Positions 34,884 through 43,445 of a stretch of DNA of 64,000 nt are shown here, in pieces. The stretch comes from a bacterium (GTDB lineage Bacteria > Hinthialibacterota > Hinthialibacteria > OLB16). The notes below the pieces were generated by a model. The model searched no databases, was not told where the DNA came from, and worked only from the letters and a program-made list of their open reading frames with translations. Positions within the stretch are counted from its first letter, which is position 1. Each line of letters starts with the position of its first letter. A program made the translations under genes and the position numbers. The stretch is from NCBI GenBank assembly GCA_022072055.1, contig JAJVIK010000009.1:62001-126000 (forward strand). The letters run 5' to 3'.

Positions 34884-35234
34884 ATGGTGCGAATGCGCGC
34901 CGACATTCCGGACAAGATTTACTATTCCATCAGCGAGGTGAGCGAATACACCGGGGTGGAGCCGCACGTGCTCCGCTATTGGGAGACCAAATTCTCCCGC
35001 CTTCGACCCAAGCGAGTGGGGGGCAACCAGCGCAAGTATTCCCGCGCGGACCTGGAGGTCTTGTTTCAAATCATCGACCTCCTGTATGAGCAGGGTTACA
35101 CGTTGGAGGGAGCGGAGAAGAAGTTGGCCACCGGAGCCTCGCAAATTGAGGTCGAGGCGACCCCAGAGGGGCTTCAGCGGGAAGTCAGTCTGCTCAAGAG
35201 GGAAATCGAAGGGATTCTGGAAGTCATGAGTTGA
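34884..35234 (+). CDS. MerR-family transcriptional regulator
   Basis: A 116-residue protein with the MerR winged-helix: YYSISEVSEYTGVEPHVLRY, then the wing GGNQRKYSRADLEVLFQIID, and a C-terminal coiled coil (GLQREVSLLKREIEGILEVM) for dimerisation. There is no effector domain and no Cys-rich metal site. It matches a widespread short MerR group, often found near pheT/ihfA, of unknown targets. GAGGAGG lies nine bases before ATG 34884. The gene is convergent with the ABC ATPase gene, ending 4 bp from it. Confidence 0.9.
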   Translation: MVRMRADIPDKIYYSISEVSEYTGVEPHVLRYWETKFSRLRPKRVGGNQRKYSRADLEVLFQIIDLLYEQGYTLEGAEKKLATGASQIEVEATPEGLQREVSLLKREIEGILEVMS

Positions 35235-35238
35235 TGGA

Positions 35239-35979
35239 TTATATTCCATCCGCCTGGGCCATCGCGATGGCCTCTTCGGCGGTGGGCTTGCCGTTGCGCG
35301 AGGGGCGGTCCTCCACGATGACCCCATCAAGGATCTTGATCACCCGGTCGGTTCGTTCGGCCACCCTCGGATCGTGGGTCACAATCAGGATCGTGTTCCC
35401 CTGGGCGTGAAGGTCCTCAAAGATCCGCAGGATCTCCTCCCCGGACTTGCTGTCCAGGTTTCCGGTCGGCTCGTCTGCGAGAATGAGCGAGGGGTTGGTC
35501 ACCAGGGCGCGGGCGATCGCCACACGCTGCTTCTGACCGCCGGAAAGCTGGTTCGAGCGATGGTCCATCCGGTCTCCCAAACCCACCCGCTCCAACGCCT
35601 CCATCGCCTTCCGACGCCGTTCGCGACGCCCCAACCCCGCGTAGATCAGGGGGAGCTCGACATTCTTGAGCGCGCTTGCCCGCGCCAGCAGATGATAGGC
35701 CTGGAATACAAACCCGATCTTGCGGTTGCGGACCTCGGCCAGACGTGGGTCTGAGTGACGTGAAACATCCTCGCCATCCAGGAAGTATTTGCCGCCGGTC
35801 GGACGGGAGAGGCATCCCAGAATGTCCATCAAGGTCGATTTCCCCGACCCCGATGGACCGATGATCGCCGCGAACTCCCCCGCCTTCACCGTCATCGACA
35901 CCCCACGCAGGGCGTGGACCTCCTCGGTGGCCATCGGGAAGACCTTGGTGATGTCGACTGTTTTGATGACTTCGCTCAT
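35239..35979 (-). CDS. ABC transporter ATP-binding protein (MacB/LolD/FtsE type)
   Basis: A 246-residue nucleotide-binding subunit with Walker [10 protein letters not shown] (41-49), Q-loop VFQAYHLL, signature LSGGQKQRV (145-153), Walker [13 protein letters not shown] and H-loop VTHD. The MacB/LolD subfamily (type VII ABC, mechanotransmission) usually works with a four-helix permease and often an adaptor. No such permease lies in this operon. The start overlaps the stop of the TPR gene (TGATG). It is the last gene of a five-gene operon with DUF4175-like, peptidase and sigma-54 regulator genes. The C-terminal tail after residue 225 is longer than usual. Confidence 0.92.
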   Translation of the reverse strand: MSEVIKTVDITKVFPMATEEVHALRGVSMTVKAGEFAAIIGPSGSGKSTLMDILGCLSRPTGGKYFLDGEDVSRHSDPRLAEVRNRKIGFVFQAYHLLARASALKNVELPLIYAGLGRRERRRKAMEALERVGLGDRMDHRSNQLSGGQKQRVAIARALVTNPSLILADEPTGNLDSKSGEEILRIFEDLHAQGNTILIVTHDPRVAERTDRVIKILDGVIVEDRPSRNGKPTAEEAIAMAQADGI

Positions 35980-36629
35980 CAGCTCACGCGTTCGAGGGGC
36001 CACCCCAGGCGCGCCCGCGCCAGGGTCGCCCACCAGAGATTACGCCAATAGTTTCTCTTGTCATACCGGGAGAAGGCGTTGATCGCGTTCCGCAGCTCCC
36101 CTCGGCTTCCCTCGCCGTCTCCAGTGGCTTGGAGGGCGAGGGCCAACCGATAGTACGGCTCCCCCAGGGAGCGGTTGCGCCGCGAGGCCGCGCGATACCA
36201 CTCGATGGCCTTTTCCCGGTCTCCAAGGGTATCGTAGCAGCGCCCCAACAAAAGATGAGTCCACCCGTAACCGTGGTCCTCTCGGATCGATAAACCGACT
36301 TCCAGATGCCGCGCGGCTTCCTCGGCGCGCCCCAGATGGAACAACGCCTTGCCGAGCAGACAGCGGCTGTGCGCGTGGTTCTCGTCGATACGGATCGCCT
36401 CCGCGAGTTCCGTTACGGCTTTCCCCCAACGATGGGATTCGACATGGATTTCACCCAGCGCGAGCCGCGCCTCGAAGCCGTTCGGATTGAGCTTCCCCGC
36501 CAGAATCCGTCGGTGCAGCGCTCGCCGCAGTTGCCGGTTCCGGATCAGGTGCAGCGCAGGTCCCGCCAGATACAGCGCCAGAATGAGGATCGCCCCGCTG
36601 GTGATCCATTCGAGGAGCCACTGACCCAC
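35979..36629 (-). CDS. Membrane-anchored TPR protein
   Basis: A 216-residue protein with one N-terminal helix (ITSGAILILALYLAGPALHL) followed by about four tetratricopeptide repeats, for example RWGKAVTELAEAIRIDENHA, GRAEEAARHLEVGLSIREDH and GDREKAIEWYRAASRRNRSL. TPR proteins act as docking platforms. It lies 12 bp downstream of the DUF4175-like gene and overlaps the ABC ATPase gene by one base. It may link the ATPase to the large coiled-coil protein (inference). Confidence 0.85.
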   Translation of the reverse strand: MGQWLLEWITSGAILILALYLAGPALHLIRNRQLRRALHRRILAGKLNPNGFEARLALGEIHVESHRWGKAVTELAEAIRIDENHAHSRCLLGKALFHLGRAEEAARHLEVGLSIREDHGYGWTHLLLGRCYDTLGDREKAIEWYRAASRRNRSLGEPYYRLALALQATGDGEGSRGELRNAINAFSRYDKRNYWRNLWWATLARARLGWPLERVS

Positions 36630-36641
36630 CGCTCTGTCCCC

Positions 36642-39600
36642 TTATGGATTCATCCGCAGGAGTTGATCGTAATAGGAGCGAACCCGATCCCTCCAGTGAG
36701 GAGAGACCTCCTCAAGATTCTCCCTGAGCAGGCGCGCGAGATCGGGCTTGGTCTCGAGCTCCATCGGGGGGGACTCCTCCAAGGCTCCCTCCACCCCCTC
36801 GCCCTCCGCTTGGAGCGCGCGACGTTCGCGGCGGTATCCCTTTTCGTGCAGCGATTTTTCGGCGTCCAGGAGGCGCTGCTCGATCTTCTGCTGAAGGTCG
36901 GTCACTCGCTCATCCACCTTGGCGTGCTCCAGGTCCTTCTCGACCTCCTCCATCATCTCCCCGATGCCCTCCAGGTTTCCCGCCCGGGAGCGCGACTCGC
37001 GATACTGTTGCTCCAGCTGCTGAAGCTGGCGACGGATATTGGCCTGCTCCTCCGCCATCTTCTTAAGCTGCTCGGAGAACCCACGCTCACCCTGACCCTC
37101 GCTCGAATCGCCTTGCCCCGGCAGACGCTGATTCTTGTTCCCCTGCTCCATCATCTCCTTGAGGCTCTGGGTGTCCTGGTTAAGCTGTTTCTGCTGCGCG
37201 AGCATCTTCTTGAGGCTCTTGAAATAACTCTCCAACCCCCCCGCGCCGCTTTGGCATTGAGACTCGGACTGTTCGAGGGATTGCAGCAGGCTTTCAATCG
37301 CCAGATTGACCTGGCCAAGCGCCTGGTGCGAGCGCACGCTCACCCCGTGCGGCGCGGACTCCTCCATCACCCGCGTGTTCTCGCGCCAATTCCGGGCCGC
37401 TTGGTCGAGGCGACGGATCACCGTGAAGTCCGCGAACGGGTTCTTTTCAGCCACCGCCTTGAATTCGCCGGAGAGACGAGAGGCTTCTTGACGGAACAGG
37501 TTCATCTCGCGTCCGAGACGCGCCATCCGCTCCTGGCTCGGCCACGAGGGCATCGGCTTATACCGCGCCGTGGCCTCGTCATTCCGCTCGCTTTCCTCCG
37601 ACAGGATGAAGGCGCGCTCCAGGATTTCACGCATCTTGGCGATCTGCTCCTCCATGTTCTTGTCCCCGCCGCCACAGCAGCCTTGCATCGCACTTGCCAG
37701 ACGGTCCAAATCCTTCTTGGCCTTGGACTGTTTCTTCTTGGCGGAGCCGGTCTGGCCCTGCTTCATGTCCGATAGAGCGGATTCCTGCTGCTCCTGGACG
37801 CTCTTGGCCGCCTCGGACTTCTCGATTTGGTCCAGCTGCTTGGCGAGCTGGTGCTCTTTCTCCTTGGCGCGCTCGCGCAAGCGGCGCAACTCCTCGAGCG
37901 CGCTCTTGGTTTCCTCGTTGAGCTGCTCTTGACGTTCCGCCAGGACCTGCTCCTCCGGAGTGGCCGCTTCGGATTCCTCGGTCCGCCGATTCCGCTCCGG
38001 GCTTGAGGAGGACTCCGGTTGGCTTTGCTCGGCGTACTCGGGCTTTTCACGTTCCTGAGGCTCCTGCTCCGACGCGGAGGGTTGCTCCTCTTGAGCGGGT
38101 TGTTGGCCCTCCTGTTTCTCCCCTTGCTCGTCCGAGGCCCCCTCCTTGTCTTTGGGCTTCTCGTTCTCAGGGGAGGCTTGCTTGTCGGATGGCTCCTTGG
38201 CCTCTTCGGTCTCCGAGGGCAGCGAGGAGTCGGCCACCTGCTCGCCGGTGGGGGACTTCGGGGTCTCGGCGAGCTGATTCGCCTTTTCACGCTCCTCGGC
38301 GGCCTGCTTGAGCTCTTCGGCGAGACGCTCCATCTGCTCTTCGAAGCTCTCGACCGCTTCCGGCGCGAGTTCCTCCAAATCAGGATCGGCTTCCAGTTCC
38401 TCGGTCGGCTCGCCCGGATGCTTGTCGGCATGGATATCCTGAACCGCCTCCTTCAGCTCCTCCTGGCGTTCGGCCAATTCCTCGAACTCCTGTTGGAGCT
38501 GCTCCGCCGCCTGCTCCAGCCACATGGTTTCGAGCAAGGCCAGTTGACGGTCGAGTTGTTTCTCAAATTCAGCCAGATTGGTTTCCGTGTCCTCCATGTC
38601 CTCGGGACGCAGTTGGTTCTCCTCCAGTTTGCGGAGGGTCTCCTGAAGCTCGCGCAGGGTCTGCTTGGATTCCTCCGACAAGAGCTGGTCGAGAAGATCC
38701 TGCACGCGCTCAAACTTCTGAAGGGTGCGCAGGGAGATCGAATTCTCCTCCTCAAGCCTGCGCAAAGACTCCTCGAACTTATCCGCGATTTCCGCGAGCT
38801 TGTTCTGGACATCCTCCTGCTTCCGGACTGTTTCGCTCATGCGTTTGCGGGCTTCCCACTTGTCGGCGGCTGTCGGCCTCGCCTTCTGATTACGGTCGAG
38901 ATCCTGACGAACCTCCTCAAATTGACGCGATATCTCGCGTTGGTCGTTCAACAGGTCCTTGAGTGGGTCGAGCGTCTCCGCGCGCAGGGCCGAGCGATCG
39001 GAAAGAGCCTCTTCGACTGTTGGGAAACGGGCGGTGAAGGTGTCGCTGCGGCCCACCTTGCCTGGACGGTCGGGTCCGCGCCAGTCCGTGGCCTCGAACC
39101 AGTAAAGGACCTGGTCCCCCGGCCAGAGCCCCGCCTCGTTCAGATCCAAGATCGGCGAGAGCACGACTGTGGAGGCGGAGGGGACGGAGTCGGCCATCCG
39201 AACAAGGATCGCGCGCCTGTTTTCCACCTGCCCGGGAAGTCCGTTTTCCACCCGATAAACCATTGTCGCCTCCGCGATGGTCACGTCATCCGTGGCCAGG
39301 ACCTGAGTGGGAACCCGGAGGTCCTTCCCCAGCACAACCTCGCGGCTCGGAGCCAGGATTTCGAGCGCGGGGGCCTGATCCTCAACCGCGAGGCAGGGCA
39401 CCTCCGGGGAGAGCGCGGTTTGATCGAACCGGTCGGTCATGGTCAGGCGAAGTCTGCCATCCCCCACGAGGGGGATGGAGGCCGAGAGGTCCCGCGTGGC
39501 CTGCATGGTCAGGGAGGTGATGGACCTGCGCTCGCCTGTCAGGGATAGGATTTCCAGCGACGCCGCCACAACCGGCGCGCGGGTCTTCCAGCTCCATTCC

Positions 39601-40571
39601 ATTCTGGAACCGGACATCGCCTCAATCCGCGCCGGCGCGCTGAGCACCTTGGCCGGATGCCGGGTGTATTCCGGCGGAGCGACTCGGACCGTGAGCGACT
39701 CCAACGATGGCGGTGGGACCGGCACAACCCGGCACACATTCGAGCGAGAAGCCTTACCCAACAAGGCGATTTCCATCTCCCCTTCCACCCGAACGCGGAT
39801 CGGGGGCTCTCCTTCCGGGCCTGTGTCGGGGCGGATGCTTCCAAGCGGCTTCCACCCCGTTCCCCTCCTTCGAGCGAGAACCTGAACCTCCGCCTCACCG
39901 AAAATTTCTCCCGCGCTCATAACCGAGCCAAGTTGGCCTTCGGGGGAGGGAAGAGTCAGTTCGTGGTGAAGGGGAACCTCCACCATCTCCGGGATCGAGA
40001 GGGATCGGGCCATCGTGAGGGGTTGGCGCTCAGCTCCCCAGATCATCCCAGCAAAGGAGCCCCGAGCCGTTTCCGGCGCGACCGAGAAGAGAACAACCGC
40101 GGCAAGAGCCGCGGCGACGGCGATCCCAAGCTCTCGTTTGCGGGATGCGGAGCAGAGGCCGAGGCGCTCCCAGGAGGGGTCCGGCAGGTTGTCCGCCTCG
40201 GCGCGCAGCGCGCCCAGGAGGTTGGCCGAATACCCGAACTGCTCAACCTCTCGGGGATGCTCCTCGACATAATCCAGGGTGGTGAGCGCCTCCCGATACT
40301 CAGGGTGGACCCGCTCAAGGAGTCTTAGAGTGGCATGTTTGGAAAGGAGCGCCTTGGCGGGAGTGAGCAGGCGGATCGCGAACCAGGCACCGAAAACAAA
40401 CAACCACAGGATCGCAACTGCCCGCGGGCCCGAGGATGGAAGGCCCAACCAGGAGAGAATCACACAAATCCCCGGAAGCGCGGCGGCCGCGAGGATCAGG
40501 ACCGTGAGCAGATCGAGGCCTCCCATGAGGAGGAACCGGACGCGAGTCCGGGAAACAATCGACTGTTTCAT
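36642..40571 (-). CDS. Giant membrane-anchored coiled-coil protein (DUF4175-like)
   Basis: A 1309-residue protein. Two N-terminal helices (about 15-38 and 51-69) and a third (about 148-170) are followed by a beta-rich region (about 175-510) that resembles Ig-like modules, and then very long coiled-coil segments (about 530-760, 860-950, 1000-1290) rich in Glu, Lys, Gln and Arg. A low-complexity acidic linker of Glu, Pro, Ser and Gln (about 770-880) and a double cysteine (MQGCCGGGD, near residue 960) interrupt the coils. The layout matches the DUF4175 family of unknown function. It is cotranscribed with a HELTH peptidase gene, overlapping it by 4 bp. Confidence 0.85.
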   Translation of the reverse strand: MKQSIVSRTRVRFLLMGGLDLLTVLILAAAALPGICVILSWLGLPSSGPRAVAILWLFVFGAWFAIRLLTPAKALLSKHATLRLLERVHPEYREALTTLDYVEEHPREVEQFGYSANLLGALRAEADNLPDPSWERLGLCSASRKRELGIAVAAALAAVVLFSVAPETARGSFAGMIWGAERQPLTMARSLSIPEMVEVPLHHELTLPSPEGQLGSVMSAGEIFGEAEVQVLARRRGTGWKPLGSIRPDTGPEGEPPIRVRVEGEMEIALLGKASRSNVCRVVPVPPPSLESLTVRVAPPEYTRHPAKVLSAPARIEAMSGSRMEWSWKTRAPVVAASLEILSLTGERRSITSLTMQATRDLSASIPLVGDGRLRLTMTDRFDQTALSPEVPCLAVEDQAPALEILAPSREVVLGKDLRVPTQVLATDDVTIAEATMVYRVENGLPGQVENRRAILVRMADSVPSASTVVLSPILDLNEAGLWPGDQVLYWFEATDWRGPDRPGKVGRSDTFTARFPTVEEALSDRSALRAETLDPLKDLLNDQREISRQFEEVRQDLDRNQKARPTAADKWEARKRMSETVRKQEDVQNKLAEIADKFEESLRRLEEENSISLRTLQKFERVQDLLDQLLSEESKQTLRELQETLRKLEENQLRPEDMEDTETNLAEFEKQLDRQLALLETMWLEQAAEQLQQEFEELAERQEELKEAVQDIHADKHPGEPTEELEADPDLEELAPEAVESFEEQMERLAEELKQAAEEREKANQLAETPKSPTGEQVADSSLPSETEEAKEPSDKQASPENEKPKDKEGASDEQGEKQEGQQPAQEEQPSASEQEPQEREKPEYAEQSQPESSSSPERNRRTEESEAATPEEQVLAERQEQLNEETKSALEELRRLRERAKEKEHQLAKQLDQIEKSEAAKSVQEQQESALSDMKQGQTGSAKKKQSKAKKDLDRLASAMQGCCGGGDKNMEEQIAKMREILERAFILSEESERNDEATARYKPMPSWPSQERMARLGREMNLFRQEASRLSGEFKAVAEKNPFADFTVIRRLDQAARNWRENTRVMEESAPHGVSVRSHQALGQVNLAIESLLQSLEQSESQCQSGAGGLESYFKSLKKMLAQQKQLNQDTQSLKEMMEQGNKNQRLPGQGDSSEGQGERGFSEQLKKMAEEQANIRRQLQQLEQQYRESRSRAGNLEGIGEMMEEVEKDLEHAKVDERVTDLQQKIEQRLLDAEKSLHEKGYRRERRALQAEGEGVEGALEESPPMELETKPDLARLLRENLEEVSPHWRDRVRSYYDQLLRMNP

Positions 40572-41833
40572 GGTTTCAGCATCCCTCCCTTGATTCGTTC
40601 GGCGACAGCCTTCTCGGAGACAACCCAGAGCGACACTTCCCGTCCCGTCTCCCCTCCATCGGGGAGGACAAAACTGGGGCCGCCAAACCCATCTCGCGCG
40701 GAAAACTTCTCCACGGCGGCCCGGAACTCGGCGGCGTCCTCCTCAGTATCCCAGATTGTGCGCCAAAAAAGAGCCTGTTCGCCGTTCGGGCCTCGCGCGA
40801 GGGTGTAGCGGTCCCCTCCCCACCCCGCGGCGGCCTCCTCGGACTGATGCGAGGAAATCTCCTCCATCAACAGAGTTTTGATCAGAAACTCCCCGAAGGT
40901 GTTTTCCGAGACGTACTCCCAGCCTGTGTCAAACTCAAACGGTTTCGCGTCCTTAAACGAAAACTCCACCGGCGGATCATTCCCAAGCGCGCACTTCTCC
41001 GGATGGAGGATCTGTTCCGTCGATTCGGGCGGATGAAGGTACAGATGGTTCACCACCTCCCAGTTCACCGTTCCCCCGGGGATGTCCTCCCGCTCCACCA
41101 GCCTCCCCTCCCTCACCGCGTATTTCATGGAGAGGTTGATCAGGAAAACCTCCCCTCCCAGGTATGGGAAAAGGAACATCGCTTGAAGGAGCGGCGGGGA
41201 GACGCTGAGCGACTCCTGATCCATCATCAGCGAGACGAGCGCGGTGACCATCAAGGAGTCGGCCCCCAAGTCCTTGGCGTACTCGACCATCGAGAGCGTG
41301 GCATCCCCCTCAACCACGGCCATCGCGGCCAAAGAGCGGTCATCGTGGTCGGTGCGCTCGATGGGAAGGCGCAGAAGGTCGAAGTGCTGATCCGTCAGCG
41401 CGTGGGTGAGCTCGTGTTCAAGGACTATCTGTGTAAGCGCCACCTTGAGCGACAGATTCCCCACCACGTGCATCTGTTTGGCGTGCGGGTCATACAGTCC
41501 GGCGACCTGTTCACCCAGAAGTCCGCGATAGAGGTCCCGGAGAGAGATTCCTTTGGGCGCCGCGCCGAGGAGAACCAGAGAATCCTCGATCGAGCGCCAT
41601 TCCTCCTCCGAGATGAGCCTATCCATCTCCCGCTCCAACAGGGCGGCCAGCTCCGGCTTCTCCAGGCGACTGAATGAGACCGGCTGCTTGAATTGAAGGC
41701 CGCGAATCTCCTCCGTCCTCCGAACAACCTCCTCGAAGCCCTCCTCGGGTTCGGCGGGAACGCCCACGGTTGTCAGGACTAACAGGACCAGCGCGCGAGC
41801 GAGCGGGGGGAGCGGACGGATGGAATTCCACAT
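40568..41833 (-). CDS. Secreted HELTH-motif zinc metallopeptidase-like protein
   Basis: A signal peptide (LARALVLLVLTTVGVPAEPE) leads a 421-residue protein with VLEHELTHALTDQHFD at residues 138-153: His140 and His144 are zinc ligands and Glu141 the catalytic base. Glu175 in VVEGDATLSM is the probable third ligand (gluzincin arrangement). Such proteins are annotated as hypothetical or peptidase-MA-like. It is preceded by the sigma-54 regulator gene (1-bp gap) and overlaps the DUF4175-like gene by 4 bp (ATGA). A natural idea is that it processes an envelope protein of the same operon, but the substrate is unknown. ATG 41833 is chosen over the longer frame to 41938, which covers the regulator. 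Confidence 0.82.
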   Translation of the reverse strand: MWNSIRPLPPLARALVLLVLTTVGVPAEPEEGFEEVVRRTEEIRGLQFKQPVSFSRLEKPELAALLEREMDRLISEEEWRSIEDSLVLLGAAPKGISLRDLYRGLLGEQVAGLYDPHAKQMHVVGNLSLKVALTQIVLEHELTHALTDQHFDLLRLPIERTDHDDRSLAAMAVVEGDATLSMVEYAKDLGADSLMVTALVSLMMDQESLSVSPPLLQAMFLFPYLGGEVFLINLSMKYAVREGRLVEREDIPGGTVNWEVVNHLYLHPPESTEQILHPEKCALGNDPPVEFSFKDAKPFEFDTGWEYVSENTFGEFLIKTLLMEEISSHQSEEAAAGWGGDRYTLARGPNGEQALFWRTIWDTEEDAAEFRAAVEKFSARDGFGGPSFVLPDGGETGREVSLWVVSEKAVAERIKGGMLKP

Positions 41834-41834
41834 C

Positions 41835-43292
41835 TCAGCCGGGAAGCCCTTCCTGAATCCGTTTGCGCAAGGTGTTTCGCGACATGCCCAGAATCTTGGA
41901 GGCCTGGACTTGGTTTCCGCGCGTGAGGTCCAGCGCAACCCGGACCATGAGCCGTTCGATCTCAGGCAAAACCGAGGCGCAGTCGCCGCCGCTCTGAAGC
42001 TCCTCGTGGGCGCGGCGGAGACGGGCCCCCAAGAGCGATTCCAAACTTGGACTCGGCGCGGTGGGAGCTCCGTCCACTCCGGGCGCCATCGACCTGATCT
42101 CCTCCAGCCCTAGATCCTCCGGCGCGATTGCGTGCCCACGACACTGCACCAGAACCCTACGGATTGTGTTTTCGAGCTCGCGGACATTTCCGGGCCAATC
42201 GTGCTCGGCGAGCGCCTCCAGCGCGGAGGGGAGGATCGCGGGCGGCTCGATTCCGTTGGCGCGGGCGTGCTTGCGCAGGAAATACCGAACCAAATGCGGC
42301 AAGTCTTCTCGGCGCTCCTTGAGCGGCGGGAGCTCGATGGTGACCACGTTCAATCGGTAATACAGGTCCCCTCGGAAGCGCCCCTCGGCGACAAGCTGTT
42401 CCAGTGGGCGATTGGTGGCGGCCACAATCCGCACATCCACCTTGCGACCGCTCGCTCCCCCCACCCGGGTGACCACCTTATCCTCCAAGAAACGCAAGAG
42501 CTTGACCTGGGTGTCGAGCGGCATCTCCCCGATCTCATCGAGGAACACCGTGCCCCCATCGGCCTGCTCAAACTTGCCGATCTTGCGCTCGTGCGCGCCG
42601 GTGAACGAGCCTTTCTCATGGCCGAAAAACTCGCTTTCCAGGAGTTTCTCCGGTATGGCTCCACAGTTGATCGGGAGGAATAGGGCGTCCTTTCGGTTTG
42701 AGAACTGATAAAGAGCCCGCGCGACCAACTCCTTGCCGGTGCCGCTGTCGCCGCGCACCAACACCGGCTCGGAGGTGAGCGCCACTCGCCCGATCTTCTT
42801 GTAAACCTCCTGCATCGGCGCGGAAAGCCCGATGATGCAGTCTCCATCCCCCGGATCCTCGGCGTCTTGCTCCTCGCCGAAGTAAACGGCGGTGGACATG
42901 GCCTCGTGCGCCTGGAACGCGCGACGGATGAGATCAATCATCGCGTCCGACTCGAAAGGCTTGAGGACATAGTCGTAGGCCCCATGACGGGTGGCCTCGA
43001 TGGCGGTGTTCGCGGAGGCGTAAGCGGTCATCAGAATGACCGAGATCTTGGGATCGATGTCCTTGATCCCGCGCAAGGTCTCGGTCCCATCCATATCTCC
43101 TCCGAGGCGGACATCCACCACCACAACCCCGACACCTCCGCGCGCCACTCGCTGCAGGGCGGCGCGCCCGCTGGAAAGGGTCTCCACCTCAATCGGCTCG
43201 CGCGCGAGCATCCGGCGGAACGAATAACGGACCGCCTCTTCGTCATCCACCACCAGCAGAATCGGGGGGGTTTTTGCGGTTACTTTGAACAT
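41835..43292 (-). CDS. Sigma-54-dependent response regulator (NtrC/AtoC family)
   Basis: A receiver domain with Asp60 (VVVVDVRLG), and Lys in YVLKPFE, is followed by an AAA+ domain with Walker A GDSGTGKE (181-188), the sigma-54 contact loop GSFTGA (228-233), Walker B GGTVFLDEIGEM and R-finger region (FRGDLYYRLNVV). The C-terminal Fis-type helix-turn-helix has RGNQVQASKILGMSRNTLRK. The contact loop carries Ser in place of the first Ala of the canonical GAFTGA. The protein activates sigma-54 promoters when phosphorylated. It is the first gene of a five-gene operon, so it may regulate the operon itself. The cognate kinase is not adjacent. Confidence 0.93.
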   Translation of the reverse strand: MFKVTAKTPPILLVVDDEEAVRYSFRRMLAREPIEVETLSSGRAALQRVARGGVGVVVVDVRLGGDMDGTETLRGIKDIDPKISVILMTAYASANTAIEATRHGAYDYVLKPFESDAMIDLIRRAFQAHEAMSTAVYFGEEQDAEDPGDGDCIIGLSAPMQEVYKKIGRVALTSEPVLVRGDSGTGKELVARALYQFSNRKDALFLPINCGAIPEKLLESEFFGHEKGSFTGAHERKIGKFEQADGGTVFLDEIGEMPLDTQVKLLRFLEDKVVTRVGGASGRKVDVRIVAATNRPLEQLVAEGRFRGDLYYRLNVVTIELPPLKERREDLPHLVRYFLRKHARANGIEPPAILPSALEALAEHDWPGNVRELENTIRRVLVQCRGHAIAPEDLGLEEIRSMAPGVDGAPTAPSPSLESLLGARLRRAHEELQSGGDCASVLPEIERLMVRVALDLTRGNQVQASKILGMSRNTLRKRIQEGLPG

Positions 43293-43445
43293 GGTTGCCG
43301 GGGTCCATGACCCCGCTGCCTAGGGGAACGAATTCCCGCCAAGGTCCTTTCCTGGACTGAAAGCTCAGGTTATCATCCTAGTGCTGGGAATGAAAAGGTT
43401 GGACGGCGCGCGAGGGGGGCGCTGTCATCCGAAAGGAAGTTTCTC

